Source of the DNA: Calliopum simillimum | Lineage: Eukaryota; Arthropoda; Insecta; Diptera; Lauxaniidae | Length of the DNA stretch: 64,000 nucleotides | Assembly (NCBI GenBank): GCA_951812925.1 | Contig: OX638368.1 | Coordinates: 112,367,309 to 112,431,308 of the forward strand | Reading direction: 5' to 3' | Shown: positions 1 through 14,386 of the stretch, piece after piece | How the letters are laid out: every line of letters begins with the position of its first letter | Position numbering within the stretch: the first letter of the stretch is position 1 | Made by a program: the position numbers and the translations under genes | Notes under the pieces: generated by a model | What the model saw: only the letters and a program-made list of their open reading frames with translations | The model's database searches: none | Told to the model about the DNA's origin: nothing

Positions 1-261
1 TATTTCGCATTGCGATTGGTGCTGGCTGGCTACTGTTGCTCGTGTGTCATGTCCGCATGTCCAAAAGTTGCGCATGCTCAGCACAACACTTGACAGTCGG
101 ACATTTAAAAATCACTTTTATTGCGTTTCTGATTTTCTTTAATTTCTGTCAATTTATTTGATGCAATGGAATGTTTGCGTAGTGCGCTTGCTTAGTAAGT
201 TAATTTTTTTAATAAATATTCTTGACGGTGCTGGTATAAAATTTGTATGAAAAAGCAAAAT
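1..261. other. unassigned flank
   Basis: No long ORF, repeat or splice-site pair was recognised. Base composition is more mixed than in the neighbouring AT-rich DNA. Confidence 0.5.
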
Positions 262-551
262 GAATCTCCACACACTAAAAAATTATAGTTTTCTTTTCTT
301 ATTTTTGATTCCTTTTAGTATTGATTTTAAACTTTTATGTTATTTAATTCCAATTTTTTTCGAAAAAAGTTAGAAATTTATTCCAAAAAAGTATGAAATT
401 TATTCGAAAATAGTTTAAAATTAATAATGGGCAGTGTTCTATATAAATACTTTTTCGTTTCAAAATTAAATTTTTCCAAAAAAGTTTGAAATTTATTCCA
501 AAAAGTATAAAATTTATTCGAAAATAGTTTACAATTAATACTTTTTGGTTT
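262..551. mobile_element. degenerate TIR-element relic
   Basis: The stretch begins with a CACACTAAAAAATTATAG-like end related to the ACACAGTAAAAA ends seen at 1973 and 28913. It contains two direct copies, about 110 bp apart, of a segment around GAAATTTATTCC, and the phrase GTTCTATATAAATACTTTTT that also occurs (reading ATAGAACA...) in the related elements. No coding capacity is visible. Confidence 0.4.
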
Positions 552-840
552 TAAGATTAAACTAAAATGTTTATCGTGCATTTTTTTGGATTTTTTTGCA
601 TTTTTCTAACTTTTTCAAAACATTTTTATTTTTCTATATTTTTTGACTTTTGTCAATTTTTTTTTTCTGATATTTTAAACATTTTAAACATTTTTAAAAT
701 TAAACTAAAATGTTTATCGTGCATTTTTTTGGATTTTTTTGCATTTTTCTAACTTTTTCAAAACATTTTTGATTTTTCAATATTTTTTGACTTTTGTCAA
801 TTTTTTTTTTTTTTTTTTTTATATTTTAAACATTTTTAAC
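552..840. repeat. two-copy tandem repeat, 143-bp period
   Basis: The phrase ATGTTTATCGTGCATTTTTT starts at 567 and again at 710, and the following ~120 bp match almost base for base apart from T-run lengths. Short ORFs across it are low-complexity F/L runs, not genes. Confidence 0.8.
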
Positions 841-905
841 GTATTTTCAATGTAACATTGAAAAAACTCTATTCTATTTTTTTGTTTTTTTTTTTTCTTA
901 AATAG

Positions 906-1109
906 AATGCAATTTCCTGATACATCGCAAAGCATTCAATTTCAAACAAATCCACCTTATTTTCTTCAGGTAGCAACACCATACCACCACCATAATAATC
1001 AGTTCACCTGCAGCATATTGCTGCACCTTTTGCACCCAATTCATTGCAACGAATGCGTGAATTACCTTTCGCGATAATAAGAATTTATGAAGCAGATAAT
1101 GAAGATTAA
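906..1109 (+). pseudogene. coding-like fragment with a frame change (candidate terminal exon or gene relic)
   Basis: A long T tract runs to an AG at 904-905, a good acceptor shape, followed by ATG at 907. That frame reads 56 codons, rich in Q, P, H and N, including a HHHHNN run near residue 30, to TAA at 1075-1077. From about 1010 the -1 frame reads a more protein-like stretch containing APFAPNSLQRMRELPFAII and ends at TAA 1107-1109. The natural reading is one coding segment broken by a single-base frameshift, or an exon with an unrecognised internal intron. No family is recognised. Chance cannot be excluded at this length. Confidence 0.3.
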
Positions 1110-1763
1110 TATTTTGCTATCAACTTGGCTACCAGAAACAATTTTGTAACACCTACCACCTCCTGCCAAACCTAGGGCCGCCACAAACGAATGCAACAAC
1201 TTTTGTAGATTACAGTCAATGCGCGTCGTGTAGCATCATCTAATGCTGCTGTTGTTGATGCTACAGAAAAAAATTTTGCAAAAATTGATTTAGATTAAAC
1301 TGGAGCAAAATGTAGATTTTTTTTTGGTTTTTTTGGTTGGTTGCTTTTTTGTTGGTACATTTTATTGTACGAAATTAATGCACGGGCATTCATTTGTTGG
1401 CCAAAGTATGCGCCAACGTTGTAGTGGTTGCGCGAATTTTTATGCGCATGCGTGAGCATTTCATTAAACTTCACACATTTTAATTCCAGGAATTGCACCA
1501 GTTTTTTGCATCGTTAGTTATTTGGTGCACACAATTTGTTGCAAACATTTAGTTGGATGTGTTACATATATTTCTTGATTTTTCTAAAGCGGATGTGTGG
1601 TTTAGATTTTAATGTTCGAAAATTCACAGGTTTATTGCTTAAGATTTAAATTGAATTTTATCGCAGCGCTGGGTTGCTCTGAAGTCAAAAATGCACTTTG
1701 AATTGTTAAAAATCACTGCTTTATTTACGATTCATTATATGTAGTTCGCAAGTCATGAAAAAA
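1110..1763. other. no gene recognised
   Basis: Mixed-composition DNA. The only structure noted is a small stem, GTAGCATCA with a mirrored TGATGCTAC, at about 1229-1263. The minus-strand ORF across 1295-1498 has no recognisable motif. Confidence 0.4.
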
Positions 1764-1973
1764 CTACAAATTAAAAATTTTAGTTTAATTTTAATAAAAA
1801 AAAGTTATTTATATAGAACAATGCCAAAAACAGTAGTATTTTTTTTTTCAATAATTTTGCAATAAATTTTAAAATTTTCTGGAAGAAATTTTGAATTTAA
1901 TACCAAAATAGTTTAAAATTAATTCCAAAGGGAATAAAAACAATGAAAAGTAAACTATCAGTTTTTGCTGTGT
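1764..1973. mobile_element. short TIR element (MITE), ACACAGYAAAAA family
   Basis: The right end reads, outside-in on the minus strand, ACACAGCAAAAACTGATAG. The left part carries AAAAATTTTAGTTTAATTTT and ATTTATATAGAACAATGCC, both found at the left end of the larger element at 28913. The body holds TTTTGAATTTAATACCAAAA, also present at ~31180. Non-coding. Confidence 0.6.
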
Positions 1974-2032
1974 AAGCAAACGCAGACAATCAAGTCAAGG
2001 TTCACTCTACAGTCAAATTTAATCTTTATCCA

Positions 2033-2175
2033 GCACAGCAAATAGTTTGAGTATAAAATTCAAACCAAATTGGAATGAATACAGATCCACATCAAGCTGG
2101 TTATAAAATCTATGCTTCAATTTGGTATACAAACCGTTTATGCTTGTTCGTATAAAATGTTTATTCAGTACGTCT
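2033..2175. mobile_element. fragment of ACAGCAAATAGTTTG-ended element
   Basis: ACAGCAAATAGTTTGAGTAT at the start and the next ~130 bp match 59072-59200 closely. This copy lacks the other end. Confidence 0.65.
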
Positions 2176-2278
2176 TCGGAATACTCTCCCCAATAATATA
2201 AAAAGCATAGTCAATGCAGGTCGATTTAGGAATGAACTTGGTAAACACTTTAAAGAGAACAATCATTGAAACATATAG

Positions 2279-2797
2279 TTAATGGGCCTTATCGTAAATC
2301 TGAAGGGAGTTCCATTCTCACCCTCCCGGGGAGGGAAGTAGTGAATATTTCATGAATGGAAATTCCCCTTCCTGCAGGGATACTTTTTTTATTTTAACAT
2401 CGTTGACATTTTCAGAAATAACCAGTTTGCAACGCTGTGTTTTTCCAAGAGCGTTGACATTTTACACAAAAACAACATCTGGCAACGCTGAGTCTTTCCC
2501 ATATCTTTGACATTTTGCACAAACTACCATCCTGAACGCTGATTGCAAAAGAAGAAAAAGAAGCAATTGCAGCAGTGAAATTGAAGTTAATGCTTTACTT
2601 TTTAAAGTAAAAAATGTCTTTCATCAAAGTTGAGCAAATTTAACAAATAAAAGTGAAAAAACTCGCTCCCAACTTATTGCCAATTACATAATTTTTCCAG
2701 TGAATTTTCCCTTCCCACAAAATTTTTTTTGCGATTGCAAACCATGGAGTTAGCGAATAAATTCTCGAGAATATTTATTTCCGATAAGGCCCAATAA
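2279..2797. mobile_element. TIR element (MITE), TGGGCCTTATCG ends
   Basis: The left end TTAATGGGCCTTATCG is mirrored at the right by CGATAAGGCCCAATAA. About 519 bp with no transposase. TTA-type flanks would fit a short target duplication. A three-copy minisatellite lies inside. Confidence 0.7.
2398..2545. repeat. ~52-bp minisatellite, three copies
   Basis: CGTTGACATTTT occurs at about 2400 and 2452, with a variant (CTTTGACATTTT) at 2504. Each copy is followed by a related AACGCTGWGT segment. Confidence 0.6.
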
Positions 2798-3260
2798 GAA
2801 ATTAAAATTAAAAAACAAAAAATAAAAAATAAATAAAAGTATGGCTCGCTCGTATAATAAAATATTTTCTTCACCATCCTCAAAAGAAGAATAGTAACCG
2901 CCTAGCGTTTATAATTCCTATCCTTTAGAACAACCATACGTTGCATTGGTTGTATTTTCCGCTAAAATTTTTTCAGTTGGACCACATTTATGTTCTTGTT
3001 TTCGTTTTAGAGTTTTCAAAGTCGTTGGTACAAGCGAGATTTCACTTAACACCATTTCTGGAATAATGTTGCTTGAATTCAAAGTTTCCACTGTGTTCTT
3101 AAAATGAAAAAATGATCAATGAAGGTCTTATCTGACTAAAATTCTGTGATTCTGGAATGACTGTACGTTCAAGTGCTTCATATTTAAACTTCTAATATCT
3201 TATAATATGCAAAGGGAGAAATGGCACCGAACGGCATCACCCTCAGTAATTAGGTGCTAA

Positions 3261-4510
3261 GGAGTGAGATCGAAAAAGTCTTAACATATATAAAATTCAA
3301 TAATTTTAAAACTGTTGATCTTAGAGTTTTGATTTTTTTTTATTGAATTGATATTTTACAAATTACAGAAAAATATAACTTTTATAGTTCTAACCACTAT
3401 TTATGAACTCGCTGACCTTTTTTGGTAAGCCTTCCATTAGAGATTTGATAGTTGATTCAGACACCTTTTTGGAACAGTTTGCCCATCTCTTTTTAAAATT
3501 TTCGATATTTTGGGACACCTTTTTTGTGCTCTTTAAGTTTCTTTTCACAAGAGCCCAATACCTCTCCAGCTCCGGACGATTTGGAGTATTGGCGTCTCTT
3601 GGTACAAAAGCTATGTTATTCCTTTGGTACCACTCCACAGCTTTCTTGCCTTAGTGACATGATGCCAAATCGAGCCAAAAATATGTGGATACATTGTGCT
3701 TTCTTATGAAAGGAAGATGTATTTTTTCAAACATTCTTTGATGTATATTTCGGAATTTATAGAGCCTACTGTAACAAATGACTTGCTTCTTTTGCCGCAA
3801 CTGCATATAGCTTGCCATACCAGGAATTTTTTAGGAAATTTTGTCTGCTTTTGAATTCAAAATTGTTCTTCGACATTTCATCGAGCATCAGCAACAGCTG
3901 CGTAAAATCTGCCTGTACATACGTTTCGTCGTCCATTATACAACATGAATATTTTTGTATAAAATTCAATTTTAATTTCCGAGCCATACTTTTGGCATAT
4001 AAATTTTTTGCAGCATTCCTGTCTGGAACTTTTTGGACTTTGTATATTTTCAAACCTGCATTGGCTTTAAATTTTCGCACCGAAAAGTCAGAGCACTGGG
4101 CTAACCGGGCAGCTTTTCTAGCAGGTGTGTTTGGATATCTTTTCAATATGATTTCAATTTTCTTGGCTTTACCAATATCATGTGGTCCTTGTTTTCTTCC
4201 CGAACCAGGTTTCCTATCGATGGTCAAATTCTCCTGAAACATTGGAAACAGTTTGACGGCAGACCTTCAATCCTTTGGCCAATTTTTTGTAAGACCAATT
4301 TGGATTTTTTTGAAAATTTTTAATAATTTTAAGACGTACTTCTTTCTCTCCACTCATTTTGATCAAACCCACAACAAATCAACATGTTTGTCATTAAAAA
4401 TAATAACTGACATATTTTTCAAAGATAACTAGATCAAAGAAATTTTTAATTTCACACCCAAAAAAAATTATTAGGTAAAACGTGTGTTAAGATTTTTTCG
4501 ATCTCACTCC
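3261..4510 (-). mobile_element. Tc1/mariner-superfamily element, 1.25 kb
   Basis: Terminal inverted repeats GGAGTGAGATCGAAAAA at the left and the mirrored TTTTTCGATCTCACTCC at the right bound a unit of typical Tc1/mariner length. TCTTAACA continues the repeat inward. A TA lies just outside the left end and GA outside the right, consistent with a decayed TA duplication. The transposase relic lies inside on the minus strand. Confidence 0.85.
3390..4357 (-). pseudogene. Tc1/mariner transposase, frameshifted
   Basis: Reading starts at the ATG at 4355-4357 with a helix-turn-helix-like N-terminus (NPNWSYKKLAKGLKVCRQTV). A one-base frameshift near 4242 leads to a 158-codon stretch with a second HTH region and the first catalytic block, MDDETYVQADF. 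After further breaks around 3640-3766, the C-terminal block (ANTPNRPELERYWALVKRN) carries the last acidic catalytic region. It is a cut-and-paste DDE/D integrase of the IS630-Tc1-mariner type, certainly inactive here. Plus-strand ORFs over it are shadows. Confidence 0.85.
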
Positions 4511-4533
4511 GAATTTCTTCTCTTTGATACATA

Positions 4534-5687
4534 GGGGTAAAGTGGGAAATGCCCCTTTCCGAGTAAACTAGCAAAGTACAGCTTTCATGCGCTTCTGACG
4601 CGTGCAGACGCATTTTAGTGCTCTCAGGAATAATGCAAAGTTTTTAAGTGATTTTGAAATTTCATTTTTAAACAGCCATATATGTACTGTTTTTGGAGAT
4701 AAACCGATTGTAAATACACTAAAATATTCTTTGTAGTCTTAGTTTTGATTACGCAAAAGGATTTCGTGTAATTCATAGAGTGAAAGAGTGACGCTCACAT
4801 TTTTTTGCAAAATGTGGTGTTGGGTTAAAGTGGGAAATATTATTTTACGGTTGCTCGTCCCCATTTGTCAACGTATGTATTATTGGCCAAGCAAAACAGA
4901 AATCTAGTAGAGGTCCGAAAGCATGAAAAGCGCCGTTTTAACAACTCTGGAAAAGCTAAACGAGTTGCAAAAGGCAGTTGAGAAAAGTTTAGGCAATAAA
5001 CGGAAGAAAGAGGAAAGCGAATCACAAAAAAATAGAGTGCCAGGAGCAAAAAAAGTACCACCAGCAAAGAAAGCGTCAAAGGAACAAAGAAGTGCTAGCT
5101 CTGATTAAAAGATTTTTACACCATTTGCATGGAACTCATGCCCGAAATCATGTCCAGTCACAATACCATCAAATGCAACAAAAAGGATTGTCAACGTCCA
5201 TTTCACTTGACATGCGTTAATCTCACTACAAGCTTCTTTTATTGCAAAAACCGTGATTTGGGCTTGGATATTTCATCAGAGAACGACGAATAAGCTACAA
5301 TTTCACTTTTTTTTAAACACATATTTCATCTTTTTTTTTCCAGCAAAATTATTTTGTTTTCCATATTTACTCTTATGGGTGTGTCTCTGAACCTTTTTTG
5401 ACTTACAATAAAGATATTAACATTTTGTTTCAACATTTGTGTTAGTTTTAATGACTTTTTGAAAGTTTCACACTTTACCCCACGATTTTTAATTTTTGCC
5501 ATTTTGGGCATCCTCGGTCAAAGCGTCGTACTCAACAGAAAATCCATATTTTCGGTTCGTTTCTTCGGTAAAAATAAAGTTTATTTAATTTTCTTTACTA
5601 TAGGAAGTTGAAACATGGAAAAATAAGAAGTTTTGTTCATTTTATGGAGCTTTGAAAAAAAATTTCCCACTTTACCCCACTTACCCC
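4534..5687. mobile_element. TA-flanked element with GGGGTAAAGTGGGAAAT inverted repeats
   Basis: The left end TA|GGGGTAAAGTGGGAAAT and the right end ATTTCCCACTTTACCCC...ACCCC|TA are mirrored. The right end carries a partly duplicated GGGGTAAG. Copies of the same motif recur inside (TTAAAGTGGGAAAT at ~4826, CACTTTACCCCAC at ~5471). The TAGGGG start resembles the pogo-like elements at 22892, 24482 and 57119. Length 1154 bp, presumably an internally deleted member. Confidence 0.75.
4923..5293 (+). pseudogene. lysine-rich tail plus half PHD-type zinc finger of a transposon protein
   Basis: ATG at 4923 opens 61 codons rich in K/E/A with a basic NKRKKEE stretch. After a stop and frame change, the reading ending in TAA at 5291-5293 contains CNKKDCQRPFHLTCVNL followed by FFYC, the spacing of the second half of a PHD finger (C-x4-C, H-x2-C, C). 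PHD tails are known on several insect DNA-transposon proteins. No DDE domain is left, so the assignment rests on position inside the TIRs. Confidence 0.5.
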
Positions 5688-5803
5688 TACCAAATAAAAA
5701 AATAAAAAGGCGACAAAATTAATAAACATGTTCACTCGGACTCGTATTCATTCAAAAACGAAATCACATTCAATTCTATCGGCTTTTATATATGTATGCA
5801 CCA

Positions 5804-7230
5804 TAACATCAGCTAAAATTCTCCATCCTCTGCTCACCAAAATCTGGAGCGAAGAGCGTTTGCCAGAAGATTGGCTACATGGCATGCTAGTCAAACTACC
5901 GAAAAAAGGTGACCTAAGCGAGTGCCGAAACTATAGAGGCATTACCTTGCTCTCAGTACCGTCAAAAGTATTGACGAAAGTGCTTCTGAACAGGGTAAAC
6001 GAAAAACTTGATTCGGCCATTCGAAAGCAGCAAGCAGGATTCCGGCGAAACCGATAATGCGTGGATCAAATCAACACCCTCAGAATAATTGTCGAACAAT
6101 CATGCGAGTGGCGTGCTGCACTTCAACTTGTCTTCGTTGACTATAGCACTGCCTTCGACAGTGTCTCCCGAGAAAACATCTGGGCGTCACTGCAACGAAG
6201 AGGTATTGCCGCAAAGGCCATAAACTTAGTACGTGCACAATATGAAGGCTTTAAATGCAGTGTGTTACACAATGGGTTGTTGTCACCGACATTCACCACT
6301 AATTCAGGCGTACGGCAGGGGTGTTTACTATCACCATCACTCTTCCTTATCGTTCTTGATGATATCCTAGATAAAGCTCTTAATAAGGCCAAAAGGGGTA
6401 TCCAATGGAACTTTACCGAACAACTGGAAGATCTCGACTACGCTGACGACATCTGCCTCTTATCGTCCAAACATTCAGATATGCAAAGCAAAATTGAAGA
6501 CCTTGTCTTGGAATCACAAAAGGCCGGCCTAAAAATCAACGTATCCAAGACTAAAAGCATGAAGCTAAACGCAAGCAATGACATCACGTTTAAAGCTGGC
6601 AGTGATGACATCGGAAACGTCGATAGCTTCACGTATTTAGGCAGCATTATCTCCATGGATGGTGGAGCAAAAGAGGATATTAACTCAAGAATAGCAAAAG
6701 CAAAAGGCGCGTTTGCTCAACTGAACAAAATATGGTCTTCTTCCGTTATATCCACCAAAACGAGAGTGCGCATTTTTGATTCGAATGTGAAATCGGTTTT
6801 GTTATATGGGTGCGAAACGTGGCTTGTTACTGAACAACTAACGAACAAGCTGCAAGTATTCGTCAACAAATGCTTAAGGCGAATACTAAAGGTTTGGTGG
6901 CCTCGCACTATATCAAATGCCGAGCTACATCAAAAATGCAATCAGAGGGCTATAGCAATCGAGGTCAAGCTGCGCAAATGGAGATGGATTGGTCACACTC
7001 TCCGGAAACCACACAGCAAAGTTTGTCGCCAGGCTCTTGAGTGGAATCCACAAGGCAGTAGAGGACGTGGTAGACCCAAAACCAACTGGAAGAGGTCGCT
7101 GGTAAAGGAAATCCAAGAATCGGGAGTCGTGGCAAGAGATTAAAGTCATCGCAAGGGATCGTGACAAATGGAGAGATTTCATATTGGCCCTATGCTCCTC
7201 CTAGGAGTTAAAGGAGAATACATACATACA
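5804..7230 (+). mobile_element. RTE-type non-LTR retrotransposon, 5'-truncated
   Basis: Sequence absent from copy B of the surrounding repeat. It starts inside the reverse transcriptase and ends with the 3' UTR GCTCCTCCTAGGAG...GGAGAA and a (CATA)n tail at 7221-7235. The endonuclease half is missing, as expected of 5' truncation during target-primed reverse transcription. Three further 3'-end fragments lie at 19932, 40297 and 52925. Confidence 0.85.
5808..7143 (+). pseudogene. RTE reverse transcriptase, one in-frame stop
   Basis: About 445 codons in a single frame, interrupted only by TAA at 6055-6057. Blocks in order: LVKLPKKGDLSECRNYRGIT near the start, FVDYSTAFDSV (palm motif A aspartate) at ~6133, GVRQGCLLSP (motif B) at ~6307, YADDICLLS (catalytic YADD) at ~6437, a thumb region, and a basic C-terminus GRGRPKTNWKRS before TAA at 7141-7143. 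It would copy element RNA at the nicked target. The otherwise open frame means the copy is fairly recent. Minus-strand ORFs here are shadows. Confidence 0.9.
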
Positions 7231-7499
7231 TACATGTAACTGCATCAAAATGCAAATAAGTAGTTAACTGTTTACAATCCCGATTTTTTTTTTTTTAAAT
7301 ACCGGACACAGGTTATTATAGCACCTTTAGCTTAACGAACTATTTAATACGAAGTCTATCGCGCAACTGAATTAAATTTTGTCCTTATTTGAATGCTACG
7401 TAAGCTGCAAGTTTTCAAATTTAAAGGGGTGCCATATCACCTGGACTTGGGTATTTTTTGAATATTGTTTATAACGATGCCTTTTGCATACGTAACAAT

Positions 7500-7830
7500 T
7501 TTCTCTCAGCTTTTTTTTTTTTTTTTTTTTTTTTTGAGAGGGTTGGAACCGCTTACTTTTTCAGTCCATACTATTTATCCCTGTATTTTTAAGTAACAAA
7601 TTTCAACTATCGGTGTCTAGAAGTTTCAAAAATATGTCATATTTTATTTTTGAAGGGCGTAGCACCATCTACTTTTCAGTGAGTATTATTTATTCTGGTA
7701 CCCTTGATGTACCAAATTCCAAATTAAAAATTTCATCATCAAGTCATTTCAGCGATACGATGAATTAATTTTTTGAAGGGCGTGACAACGTTCACTTTTT
7801 TAGCCTATGATCTAGATTCTATAACTTTCT
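7500..7830. repeat. degenerate ~120-bp tandem repeat, three copies
   Basis: GAGAGGGTTGGAACCGCTTAC (7537), GAAGGGCGTAGCACCATCTAC (7652) and GAAGGGCGTGACAACGTTCAC (7775) start successive units. Each is followed by CTTTTTCAG-like, TATTTAT- and TGTACCAAATT-like segments. A T tract of 29 bp precedes them. Confidence 0.6.
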
Positions 7831-9000
7831 GATACAAAAACACTGTGAAAAACTTTGTTTTAATGAAAACAAGCGTTTACAATTTTATATCTTAATTTTA
7901 TTGACTTCCAATAGTAGTTTGACTTAAAAAAAGATGGCATTTCGGTTTTATTAAATTATATGCAGTAATTAACATTTTTAAACATTAATATAAAATTTTG
8001 ATTTTGTTTTTTATTTCAAATTATAACATAGAAACATTATATTGTACGTATATTTAGATCAATAAAAAATATAAATTTTGTAAAAAGTAAAAACATTGTT
8101 TTTCAAGACCTTTAAGAAGCAAATCTTTTTACTATTTCTGTATTTTTGGACGAAAATATCTTGGAATTTGTTCTTAAACTGACGACTTGATTTCGTATCC
8201 AATCCGCCAAGAATGATGTGTCGTTTATATATGTAACAAAATTAATAATAAAATAAAAACACTAACAAAAAACTAAAAAACAATTTCTTCATCATCTCAA
8301 ACGAGAACTTAATCCAGGATTCAACGAGCAAAATGCATGTTGTCATATACCACTAGGATACACTTGAAATGAAGTTATCTGATTGCATTTTATATTTTTT
8401 GCTGAGTGTTCAACATATAGAGAGCACAACGTCAGAGTTTTCTTTTATCGAACATTTTTAACAGTGACAGACGTACGTTTCAGGTCTGTTGTATAAAGTC
8501 GGAGTGCTTGGACTTGTAGTCTATTGTTTATGATGGGTTTCTTTGAGTGTAGCGAAATTTTTTGTCATTATAGGTTTTAACATTGATTTGGTTCTCTGAA
8601 AAGCTTTGAACACTCATACTCTGTTAAACAGAATTCAACGTAGGAGAATACCTTTGCAACTTAAAATAAATGTCACTGATAGAAATATGTGCGTTCATTG
8701 AAGATTGGATGCAAGATCTGGTCAGCTTAAAATATAACAGAATTAAGGCAACCTTTCTATATCTGTGATGTTTAGCAGAACTAAAAATATATATGTTTTA
8801 AACAACGTTCGATTTCAAAAAAGAAAACTTAAAACAAATACGAGTACTAAATATACATCTTTTTAACGAAAAATAAATATAACTTTTTTAAGGAAAAATT
8901 GATAATTTAAAAAAAAAAAAATGTTCAAAGCAACGTTAAATTCGTTAGAACAATTAAAAACGTTTGAAAAATTAACAGCTTCAACACCGAATTCATAAGA
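7831..9000. other. no gene recognised
   Basis: AT-rich DNA without ORFs of interest, matched repeats or splice-site pairs that I could identify. Confidence 0.4.
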
Positions 9001-9790
9001 CGCCACTGCAGAACTAAAGACTATTCCAAAACTAGCTAGCAAAGCAAACTACTCCACGGGAGAAACCGACTAGTCCAAATTCTGGCCCCATCACATTTAA
9101 AGTTTTACTTACGTTCGTTCTGTATTGTTTGTCGTTGGTGACGTAACCGATTGTCTCCTTATGTATTACATTGAGATCAGAAAAAGGTCAATTGTCTCCT
9201 TATGCATTACATTCGGACCAGTAAAAGGTCAATATTTTTTTTTATTTTATTTATAAATTTCAAAGAATTTAATTTACACAAAATAGTATACAAATTTTAC
9301 AAAAAAAAAGTCAAAACGATGAAATCTTTTTTATTATTTTATGTGTCCGCTTTCGATTGGAAACTTGTTTCATTTTCCGCTCCGCAGACTCTCCATATAA
9401 ATTGTGTACAAATTAATGGAAATTTAAAAATTGGAAAACACCGAGTGCAGGATTTGAACCCAGGCCTCTACACGCAGCGCAAGTCACTATCGTTTGCTCT
9501 TCTTCACAGTCTACGAACTTCCAAACAATACATTCGCAGTCAGTTGCGTTATAATTTCACAATTGGATTACTTTTGGTACTAATGACGGATTATACAATA
9601 CATTACATTCGCACCATTTTTGATACATATGACCGACTTTGCATTACATTTGGACCATTTTTGATACGATTGATAACTTAAGTGAATTTATTCTAGCTTT
9701 ACGTGTATTCCATTATGGGCTACTTACAAAAAAAATTAGACCAAAGTTTGGACTTTTGAGATAATTGACTTTGTCGGTCCTACAGGGTAC
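9001..9790. mobile_element. TACCCTGCAGG-ended element carrying a tRNA-like arm
   Basis: The left end (CCACTGCAGAACTAAAGAC) and right end (GTCGGTCCTACAGGGTA, mirrored TACCCTGTAGGACCGAC) match the ends of copies at 39826-40005, 44305-45035 and 57195-57557. Inside, CCTTATG(C/T)ATTACATT is repeated. Read on the minus strand, GGTTCAAATCC at ~9454-9464 is a perfect pol III B-box. The 159-codon ORF over it has no recognisable domain. Confidence 0.7.
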
Positions 9791-10464
9791 TTTTGCTCCA
9801 CCTATACTATATACGAATATTGTTCGCAGAGTATGTGTTTTTTCACTAAAGAGAACATAGCAGTTTTCATCGTGTGTTTCAAAGATAGTCCTAAACTAAT
9901 GATGGGGCTGTTTTTTTATTTCATATTTTCAAGGTTGGTCTTTTGTTCAGTGTGTTAAAGTATTTATTAATTTATTTGGATTTTTATTTTATAACAAAGA
10001 TATTGCTAGTCAGTGTCTCGTAAATGTGTAGTATTGATTGTAGTTAAATTTTAATGTGTTTCTTAAATTTTAGTTTATTTATAAAAAAAATGAAGTTTAT
10101 TTTATTATTTAAAACTAAATTTATTCATATATGGTATATATAAAATATATGTAATAATATTAATAAAAATGTGTTGCATTTGAAAAAATAAAAAAAGAAA
10201 TAAAAAAATAAATTTATAAACTTTATCATAATTTAAGCCATACTTTGTTGGTTTTTTTTTTTCTTTTTCTTACAAGCTGGAAATTTCATTAACAATAATA
10301 ATATATATAAAAAAAAAACGTTTTCTTCTTTTTCACTTTAAAATCTACAAATATGCAACGTCACTCGTATTATATTATTTTTGACTAAATGTTATCGTTA
10401 AATGTTCGCCATTTGTAGTATAAATTGTAGTAATAATTTCATCATTCCATTATTGGGAAGTATC
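9791..10464. other. AT-rich 3' flank of Atg16
   Basis: No gene is seen. On the minus strand it lies directly downstream of the Atg16 stop and should hold the 3' UTR and cleavage site. Confidence 0.45.
10096..10125 (-). promoter_or_regulatory. candidate poly(A) signals for Atg16
   Basis: Three TTTATT hexamers (AATAAA on the minus strand) at 10096-10101, 10101-10106 and 10120-10125 lie 430-460 bp past the stop codon. The region is so AT-rich that such hexamers are expected by chance. Confidence 0.25.
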
Positions 10465-10556
10465 ATTGATGTTGTTTTAGTTGTTGTTGTTATTGTGGTT
10501 GTCGCTGCTGCTGCTGCTATAATTGTTGTCAACGCTGTTGTTGTTGTTGTTGTTGG
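10465..10556 (-). repeat. CAA/CAG-rich start of the Atg16 3' UTR
   Basis: Immediately after the stop, the minus strand reads runs of CAA and GCAGCAGCAGCAG. Such triplet tracts are common in fly UTRs. They are untranslated here because the TAG at 10557-10559 precedes them. Confidence 0.6.

Positions 10557-14386
<3,830 letters not shown>

Larger units (their letters stand above)
2885..7450. mobile_element. old dispersed repeat (copy A), split by three later insertions
   Basis: Four pieces (about 2885-3260, 4511-4533, 5688-5803 and 7231-7450) join into one sequence that matches 60548-61400 in order. Shared phrases include GCGAGATTTCACTTAACAC (variant C/G at its start), AATAAACATGTTCACTCG and GGGGTGCCATATCAC. 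The gaps are a Tc1/mariner relic, a TAGGGG-ended element and an RTE element. No coding capacity was recognised in the joined pieces, so its class is unknown. Confidence 0.75.

Noticed and set aside
3403..4237. Plus-strand ORFs at 3403-3709 and 3812-4237
   Set aside because: Antisense shadows of the Tc1/mariner transposase.
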